A stretch of DNA of 64,000 nucleotides from Pseudisothecium myosuroides. Lineage: Eukaryota > Streptophyta > Bryopsida > Hypnales > Lembophyllaceae. Position numbers and translations under genes: made by a program. Positions 56,749 through 64,000 of the stretch are shown piece by piece. Position 1 is the first letter of the stretch; every line of letters starts with the position of its first letter. The stretch is taken from NCBI GenBank assembly GCA_951799445.1, contig OX637290.1, positions 26,654,987 through 26,718,986 of the forward strand, written 5' to 3'. A model generated the notes under the pieces. The model ran no database searches, was not told the DNA's origin, and saw only the letters and a list, made by a program, of their open reading frames with translations.

Positions 56749-57434
56749 GAGCCAAAGAGGTCTTTGACAAGTCGGCAGCTGCATTGAAAGATATGCTCAA
56801 GGAAATCCAGGAAGCGGTAGAGTCTATCATTCCTAATCAATTTAGATGTTGCTTATTCGATGCATGTACTCTGGATTCTAGATGAGAGTCTTATCTCAAT
56901 TGATTTTGTGATCAACCTACCACTATTTTCAGTTTATTTAGAATGTTTTTTGGATCTTTTTTAACCTTAGTTACAAAGACAACCAACATTTTAATGCTTA
57001 TGAATTTGATCATTTTGCAGTGGGAGAAGACAAACAACAAAGTTGCCATTTTATGATTAGAAGTTGCTAGTTTTGTGGCTCTATGGGTTGGTGCCGGGCT
57101 TATCAGCATAATACTTTGAACTTTTTATTGTCTATTATTCTTTCATACATGGCACCATGCTTATGTGCAATCCTTAGGTATTTCAATCTAATGCCGATTG
57201 GTCTTTTCTTTGTCTTTTCATGTTTGTTTGCAAAAGAAAGAGACAAGTTTTATTTTATTAATAGTTTATACTATATTCAGTTTGGATTCTGGTGAGGTTG
57301 TTTACTAAAATAGGAGAGGTCCTTGGCTAGTAGATTCTGTTTGATTTGTTTGCACTGGAATTTATGCAGGTTGTTGACAAGCTTCCTCTCGTCCGAGCTT
57401 CTTTGAAATCGTTGGAATTTTTTTTCCTCTGAGG
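56749..57434 (+). pseudogene. exon-like fragments, possibly captured host gene pieces
   Basis: Two stretches inside the 7.2 kb element look like exons on the strand opposite to the transposase. The first follows TTTCTGTATGCCAG and reads AKEVFDKSAAALKDMLKEIQ then EA (56749-56814) before a GTAGAG. The second, after TTTATGCAG, reads VVDKLPLVRASLKSLE (57370-57417), reaching an in-frame TGA just before AGGTGAGT. They join in phase 0 to give an amphipathic helical sequence. Base composition is less AT-biased than the surroundings. Not recognised; could be chance, element-encoded or captured. Confidence 0.4.
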
Positions 57435-58517
57435 TGAGTTACTGATTAATTCAGTCTTTCCTAGTCTTTTGATTCATGATTAGCGCGTTTACTTTGGCCA
57501 TACTACAATAATTATGAAGGCAGTAAGTGATGTATTCTTTCTACAAGTGGAAAATCCAATGTTGATGATCTAGAAATGAGTCTGTAGGAGCGACATTGAG
57601 CCTGGAGTTATGAAGTGGGACCTATGATAACGTTATGGTGTTTTTGTGCATCAAACATTGGTGTGACAGAACTCGAACAAAATGCAAAGTGTTGTGAGAT
57701 GAGTTGATCTGGCTCGGCCATAAAGGGAGGGCATTTGGAATTTTTTTTAAATTCAATGTCGTCAATTTCTTTGCTCTTCTGAAACTTTGTTCCAACGTGA
57801 TGTAATAAGATTTGACATTTGGACCTTTAAGAATGGACTGCCTCACTTGTAATAATTGATCCTTTTGGTGCAATCCTGATCACTAATCAAAGAAGAGAAA
57901 TGCTCACAAAGAAGGTAGTTGCTTAGAAAGCCGCAATCATCTTGAAGAGAAACTGCTGAGTATCAAAGAGAAACTACTCACAAATGAAGAGAAACTATAA
58001 GATGGAATAAAACTATAAGGGTTGTGGAACGCTTTGAGTATACCCCCAAATTGTGCTTGCAAAAGTGTCTTTCGGCAATGGGAGTAACCGCCCTGTGTCT
58101 TTGGGCATTGGGAGTAACCGCCCTGTTCAAGTGAAGCAACCGTCTCCCTGGCAACACATTTGCGCACACTGTCATGAATTTATGGCCCAAAAAAATGTCA
58201 GAAAAGTATCCCGGCCTCGGCCTCAGCCAGAGCCTGCCCAAGTCCCTGCCCAAGTGCATTTGGGCACTTCAATAAAAAATTTGCTGTAGTGTAAATATCC
58301 CTGCCCGTGCTGCCCCCCGTCCAGGAAAAGTAGCATTTCTCCCTATAATTCCTAAACCCTAATTCCAATTGTAAATTTTTTGGGTGGAGTGACAAGATAC
58401 TCCTCGTCCCCACCTCCAAAAAAAATTTCAAAAAATATAGTGAATTTTTCTATTTGTAATAAGCTGCCCAAAATTGCTATGTTGCCAAAAAACGCTGTCT
58501 GGTCCTTTAGGGGTTAA

Positions 58518-58906
58518 AGAAGCTTTAAGATTTTTTTTGAAATATATCAATGGAATGAAGAATGTTCTACAATTATTGCACCTAATAGTTATCCCTTCCT
58601 AAAACCAACCCCTACACATTCTTGCCCAAAATGAACTACTATTTATGAAAGCTTAAAGTCGCTTTTAAAAAAAATTGTTTTAAGCACTTCAAAACTTCAT
58701 AATTTATTCACACCATGCCCAAATGATGAATAAGGAGAACCTAGAATACTCTTTTGACTTCCAACAAGATCCAACCAAAAATTAGATAATTTAATAGTAA
58801 AAACAATGTTCAATTTGCTTATTCAGTTGGACGCAATTTGGTTATATTACCTTCCATGAATATAGATAATTTGGAGGGGCTACAATCATTTCAAACCTTT
58901 TTTTTT
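58518..58906. other. spacer between two piggyBac elements
   Basis: AT-rich, with no gene or repeat end seen. Confidence 0.5.
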
Positions 58907-60084
58907 TTAACCCCTAAAGGACCGTTGTCCCTTCGGGAGACAAATGCGTTTTTGGGCAAGTACCTGCGGGCTGAAATTTTGTTGTGATTTTTTGAAACTT
59001 TTTTGGAGATAGAAAAATTGATAAGCTTTGTGGGAATATAATTTTTTTCACAATCGGTGCCCGGGAACAAAAGTTATGACCAAATAAGCTCAAAACAGGG
59101 GACGCGGGGCAGCCCGGGCAACAAAAAAAAATGGACAAAAATTTGAATTTTTTTTTCATAGATTATATTTTTGCCTATCTAGAAAGCTTTGATTCATTTC
59201 ATTTGGATATGTTATGAGAAAGTTATGGACATTCTTGTTTTTCGGGCAGTTAGAGCATCTTCTTGAAAAAAATAACTTGTAAGATTCATTTTTGAATGCA
59301 ATTTTTCTCATTTTTCAGTTTTTTTTTTTGCATGGTTTAGTTTACTTGCTAGAACAATCTCACATTAGAAGAGATTTGGGGGCATTGGAGGGCCGTTTCA
59401 GGCCCGTTCCCAGATTTGTTCTCGATGCAGGAAGGGAGGCTGCTGTCAGACCCTAATTACCCAAAAAAAAAAAAAAAAAAAATTTGCTTCTGAAATTTTA
59501 AAAAAAAAGTAAGAAAAAAAAAAAAAAAAAAATCGAAAAATCGAAAAATCCGACGTGGCACTCTCTCGACCACGTCAGTCTGCGCGTGTGGCAGAGTTCC
59601 CAGGCAAGGAACTGCCTGATAACTCGCGGGCTCTTAGAGCCCTCAAATCTCTTCTAATGCCATTGGGATTAGTGCATTTTAATTCCATCTAAAATATATG
59701 AATATTTTAGACTCCCCTTCAATCTCGTACCTACTTCTATTTAACAATTTTTTTAAGAATGATAATTAAGTTTTTTTGATTTTTTTTCCTAGATTCTCAA
59801 CTCTATAGTGCAAAAATTTTAAGTTAAAAATGTTCAAAGTCAAAAAATCTAGTCCAGCAATGTGCTGAAAAACTTGTTTTTTTCACTTTAAACGCATATA
59901 TCTTGCAATTTGTGCGGTCAAAAATTCTGAAATTTTTTCCACACTCTTATACTAGTTAGGTGTAAGATCCTACGGTTAGATGTGATAAAAAAAACAATTT
60001 TCAATTTTTTTTACTTTTTGCTATAGAAATGGCAATTTTGAGTGTTTTTTGGCAGAAAAAAGGCCTTGGTCCTTTAGGGATTAA
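58907..60084 (-). mobile_element. piggyBac MITE, family B, reversed, with nested TIR element
   Basis: TTAA 58907-58910 with TTAACCCCTAAAGGACC, then GTTGTCCCTTCGGGAGACAA (the family B right-end stem, inverted); the other end is GGTCCTTTAGGGATTAA on TTAA 60081-60084. Without the 297 bp insert at 59363-59659 the length is 881 bp and the reading AACAATCTCACCATTGGG is restored. Confidence 0.92.
59363..59659. mobile_element. unclassified 297 bp TIR element nested in family B copy
   Basis: Ends CATTAGAAGAGATTTGGGGGC and, inverted, CATTAGAAGAGATTTGAGGGC: 16 perfect then nearly perfect bases. Excising it gives the exact host sequence seen in sister copies, with no target duplication. Inside are two long A tracts (59462-59481 and about 59515-59532) and a GC-richer part. 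The class is unclear; it could be a Spy-like Harbinger relative, or a duplication could have been lost. Confidence 0.7.
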
Positions 60085-60282
60085 GTGATCTTCGTATCTT
60101 CCGTTATCTTTTGTTTTCAAGCACTATAGGAGGCAAACCATTCTTGATCACCCTTGTCCAACCTCCCATCCCATTCTGGCAATGTAGGTTGTTTTCTTTT
60201 CGTGCAGGAAGGAATGACCAGTGATTAACTATGGAGTGGTTCCTGGCGCACTTGTGGCGCATTATGATTGGCTACAAGAGAC
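60085..60282. other. spacer between two piggyBac elements
   Basis: About 200 bp, no gene seen. Confidence 0.5.
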
Positions 60283-61204
60283 TTAACCCCTAAAGGACCA
60301 AGGCATTTTCTAGCTCCAAATCCACTGAAAACTGCCATTTCTGTTGCAATCACTCCCTAAACCAAAAAGGCCTTTTTTTTTAGAATTTAACTCGGGATTT
60401 AATTGTAGGATCATGTACTTTACTTGTCTCAGATCATGTGGTTAAAATTTCATGAAATTTGACCGTATGGATTGGAAGATATTAGCATTTGAAGTTGGAA
60501 AAAGAAGTTTTTTTGAGCTATGGCCTACAATTTCAGATGACTTTGACGGCCATTTGTGGATTCTTTTTGCATTACACACCAAAAAGTTAAAAAAATTTAT
60601 GTTGAACATTTGAGTTGAGAGTTGGGATAAAAAAATTGAGAATGTCAAAACTTGATTTTCACATATAAAAAAATTGTTAAGTAGAAGTAGGTCCAAAATT
60701 GAACAAAATACTAAATTGTTAATAGCTCTTAGGTGGAATTAAAACACCATAATCCCAACGGTGGAATTGTTCTTGTATACAAACTTAAACTTGTCAAAAA
60801 AAAATTGAAAAAAATTGAAACTTGCATTCAAAAATTAATTTTGTAAGTTAGTTCTTTTTGAAGATGCTTAGATTGCCCGAAAAACAAGATTGCTCATAAC
60901 TTTCTCATTTTGAGTCCAAATAGAATGAATCAAAGCTTCAAATATAGACAAAAACATGATCTTTCAGAAAAAAAATTTAAAAATTCATTTTTTTTCCCTG
61001 CCCGGCGAACAGCTTTTTTGACTTAGGGTGGCATAACTTTTGCTCCCAGGCATTGATTGGAAAAAAATATATATATTCAGAAAGCTATCAACATTCCCTA
61101 TCTTCAAAAAAAATTTCAAAAAATCAGGTTAAAATTTGAGGTCACACGAGCCTGCCTGAAATCCCGAAAGTCCCCCGAGGGGACTTTGGTCCTTAAGGGA
61201 ATAA
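60283..61204 (+). mobile_element. piggyBac MITE, family B
   Basis: Left end TTAACCCCTAAAGGACC, then AAGGCATTTTCTAGC; right end worn, GGTCCTTAAGGGAATAA, ending 61204 (TTAA changed to ATAA). A 9 bp stem AAAGTCCCC/GGGGACTTT with loop CGA at 61167-61187. Confidence 0.92.
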
Positions 61205-62935
61205 TATTACAACCAACCCTTGGTGGATTTTGCCCTTGGTCGGAAATAGGAAGGTCTATATGACCAATATGGGTCAAACAGAATCTTAGGCTAAAAAATT
61301 CGTAGTAATTATGTTTTGAGAGATCAAAATCTGGAAATTATGGAAACCTTCCAAACTCTATTTCTGCACACCGAAAAATTTCCCCACTGAAGAAACCTGC
61401 CGTGCAGATACATGTAACTGCTTAAGTGGTCAGAAATGTGTTGCCTCCCATAGGGTATTCAATTTGCGTTCAGACACTTTGTAAACCGAAAGCACACAAA
61501 TCAATTCCAAAGACACAGCTACCAACAATGTCCCAACCCCTCTCCAAGCCGTGTCATGTAACTTAGCACCTACCTTACTTCTTGGCTCACCATTCATGTG
61601 CAGTCGTAGAGTTGGTCGAAAGCAATAGTTGTACCCGGATTGCACCACCACATCAAGAAAGCACCGAGAGAACCGACGGGGCCACGGGGGAGATGTGATG
61701 CGGATGTGGATTCAGAAGTTGGGAAATAGTGACATTGTGTAAGATATTGCCCATGATTGGCAGCAAGTCAACGTGCAAGCAGAGCCGGAATTGGCTTTGC
61801 TCAGTGAGCGACTGAGCGCCTCCTGACCAGTTTCTCTGTGAGTTGGAAAAGCGTGGGCCTGGCCAGTGGCCATGGCCCCAATTTCCATGTCCAACTGCAA
61901 AAGAATGCCATTTGCTCCAATCCCGAAAAACGGCAACCATGTCATGCTTGGAATGGCGGGAGGCAAAATTGAATTTCAGTGGCTCTGCTCGAGGAGTAAG
62001 GGCAAGGTACAGTCGTTTATAAGAAAGGGGTAAGGTAGATCAGCCCACTACCACACAGATTTGCTATCGAGGTACTTTGAAGAAGCTATTTGTCAGCTCC
62101 CATATTTTTCAGAGATTGAAAAGTTTGAGAGAAGTCATTTGCAAAAAGAATGAAGACATTATGATAAGAAGTGATTTTTCTGTGATTTTTCAAAGCTAAA
62201 ATGTATAAAGCGTGAATAGACCCTTGTTAAAGCATGGGGTGACGTGTCCGCTCCCCAAATGCATTGCCATCATGATAAAGGGTTGCTAAGATTGTGGTGA
62301 TGGGTAAGCCACGCAAATGGAAGGGTCTTATAGGTGGCAAAATTGGATGGATGGCGGTATTGGAGGGTTTTAACTTATAAGGACATAATTTTGTCTCCTA
62401 TACTAACCCTTTAGTAACAACTTGTTTAGGGTGAGTTCATGCCTTAATCCTTAAAGGACATTGAGGACAAAAAGTGTTTGATGGATGACTTCATTGTTCA
62501 CTTTAGAAACAAAAAATATACCTATTGATCCAATAATCAGAGCATTTTGGTGACTACCTTGGTCATTGGGAAGTTGTGCCCTTCAAGGAATAATGTTATC
62601 TCTTGTTCTTACATAACATTTAGTAGCCTCTATGTCCACTTCCTCTCCTTCATACATTCTCTGTTCATCACATTGAACCTCCACCTGTCTACTTAGCTAC
62701 TAATGAAGTAGTATTGGCTATAGAATATTCTATACCATCTACTGTAGAGCCAAGGCAATGGCATTAAATGTTATATAAATCAATAAAACATGACTTAAGA
62801 TATGTTGCATTCACATATATGTTGTTTGTATTTGTTGAGTCTAGTTGGCATTGTCGTGAGAACAATGGTAACAAGATTCATTTCCAAATAACTATAAGAG
62901 ATCCAACAAGAATTTTGAAAGTTCAAACATTCATT
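61205..62935. other. intergenic DNA with a GC-richer patch
   Basis: 61400-62040 is less AT-rich and holds overlapping minus-strand frames (61430-61651, 61653-61940, 61712-61966) without recognisable motifs; possibly part of a gene or regulatory DNA, not supportable as coding. At 62444 and 62594 there is a very worn pair (TTAATCCTTAAAGGACA and, inverted, TTATTCCTTGAAGGGCA) that could be a 150 bp piggyBac-like remnant. Confidence 0.4.
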
Positions 62936-63808
62936 TTAACCCCTAAAGGACTAAAGAATCCACTTTAGTTTTTTGAGAATTTGAGCAAACTTTGTTGATT
63001 TCATAATTTTTGCATGAATTTTTTAAGGATGACGCTAATCATCCTAATTTATGTGCGAAGCCTTGTTTAAGGTCATTTTGATAAATATTGCAAAAATTAG
63101 AATTTTTTTTTCCAATTTCAATGTCAAATTAGGTAGCTAGAAATATATCTAAAAATTAATTAATTAATTTTATTGGATTATAAAGATTGATACCTACTCA
63201 AAAACATTTGAACCATTAAATTCTAAATAATGAGGTGAAAGTTATGAGGAGTTTTATTTCGCAAGCAATGAAGGCCAAAAAAACATATAAAGTCATTTTT
63301 TGAATTCAATTTTGAAAATTTTCAAATGAAAAAAAAAGGATACAATTTTTTTACTCAAACACTAGTACTCACCATTGGAATTTATAATTCTCAATTTCTT
63401 GCAAAAGTTATTAGTTATCTATTTCTTTTTTCATTCAATACCTACTTCTACTTTATAATTTTTTGAAAGGTAAATATGAATTTTTTTTTGGTTATTTTTT
63501 AACATATTGTCTTAACCTGTTTTTAATATATTGGCTGAAATGCACAAGTTATAAAACATATGTGTTTTTCTCTAAAAATGTTGAAAGACAAAAAATTTGC
63601 CTTTTAGAAGGGCTAGAAAAGCCTATATCTTGAAGTGTAGGCACGTTGAATTTGAAATCAATGGGATATTCACTAAAATTTCGAAGGAACTAAAGAATCC
63701 TACAGTTGAGTTTTTTAGAAAATAAATAGAGATTTTAGCCTTGCTTTGGGGACAAGAATTTTGAAGCACTTTGGGTCCTCTAAACATCAAAGAACTTTAG
63801 GGATTTAA
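62936..63808 (+). mobile_element. piggyBac-like MITE, family D
   Basis: 873 bp between TTAA 62936-62939 (TTAACCCCTAAAGGACTAAA) and TTAA 63805-63808 (GAACTTTAGGGATTTAA). A 7 bp stem ACTAAAG/CTTTAGT (62950-62956, 62963-62969) sits 14-33 bp inside the left end. Interior phrases (TCCAATGGTGAG inverted, ACCTACTTCTACTT) show distant kinship to A and B. Confidence 0.82.
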
Positions 63809-64000
63809 CATGGTTCTATTAACTGTGTATGTCTTTAACACTCATCCTTAATGGATATGGAATGTTTACTATCACTTAAGATAACTACACCTACATTTGC
63901 GCAAATAAGCAATTTAGCATGGTTCCCATTATTATTTTGAATTTTTTTGGGTGGGGTCTTCTTGGTAGTCAAAAGGGGATTCTACACTCTCTTAGAATGC

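Larger units (their letters stand above)
51350..58517 (-). mobile_element. 7.2 kb piggyBac element carrying transposase, parent type of family A
   Basis: Bounded by TTAA 51350-51353 (TTAACCCCTAAAGTTC) and TTAA 58514-58517 (GGTCCTTTAGGGGTTAA). About 230-250 bp at each end is homologous to family A: from 58517 inward, read inverted, TTTTTTGGCAACATAGCAAT and GGCAGCTTATTAC; from 51350 inward, GACTATGTTTCACCC and GCAGATTGCGAGATTATAGC. The transposase lies on the minus strand. Non-coding parts: 51600-52798 (with TTTAATTAA-rich tracts at 52170-52310) and 55900-58290 (with exon-like pieces on the plus strand). The in-frame TAG makes current autonomy doubtful. Confidence 0.85.

Noticed and set aside
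61430..61966. Three minus-strand frames in a GC-richer patch as a gene
   Set aside because: They are in different frames and overlap, no splice pattern joins them, and no motif is recognised; left as an unassigned patch.

Overview
This is a nuclear window from an AT-rich eukaryotic genome, most likely a streptophyte (land plant or close relative). The sequence reasons are: one multi-exon host gene with GT-AG introns; CACTA-, Harbinger- and Stowaway-like MITEs with plant-type ends and correct target duplications; a Helitron-like insert; and a LINE remnant with a plant-type RT C-terminal motif. I cannot name the species. No rRNA, tRNA or CRISPR was seen.

The dominant theme is piggyBac. At least twelve elements with two recognisable ends begin TTAACCCCTAAAGGACC (or a close variant), end with its inverse complement, and sit on TTAA or a one-base variant. 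With one partial coding element and several fragments they fill roughly a third of the window. Position 1-3725 is the right part of an element with an uninterrupted transposase. Position 51350-58517 is a 7.2 kb element whose two ends match the roughly 0.9 kb family A copies (5686, 16630, 18881, 37116, 43470), so it looks like their parent type; its transposase has intact catalytic residues but one in-frame TAG upstream. Family B (35470, 50225, 58907, 60283 and fragments), C (36425) and D (62936) have no coding partner here. A 78 bp micro-element (25434-25511) sits in a host intron.

Layout: 1-3.7 kb piggyBac with transposase; 3.7-10.3 kb AT-rich DNA with a kilobase-scale foldback whose left arm was hit by a family A MITE; 10.3-16.6 kb intergenic with tandem repeats and a Stowaway-like MITE; 16.6-19.7 kb two family A copies, one carrying a nested Helitron-like insert; 19.7-24.4 kb unassigned; 24.5-29.2 kb the one host gene (minus strand, six exons, 1021 aa, function unknown); 29.2-35.4 kb upstream DNA, LINE remnant, foldback and Harbinger-like MITE; 35.4-38.5 kb a back-to-back pile of five mobile elements; 38.5-50.2 kb intergenic DNA with a second CACTA-like MITE, microsatellites, a double-hairpin element and piggyBac remnants; 50.2-61.2 kb piggyBac-rich, including the 7.2 kb element; 61.2-64 kb intergenic plus a family D element.

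The host gene was assembled by hand: five introns whose phases all agree (1,1,0,1,1) and a spliced length of 3066 nt, exactly 1022 codons. Most other open frames in the window are chance frames in AT-rich or repeat DNA.
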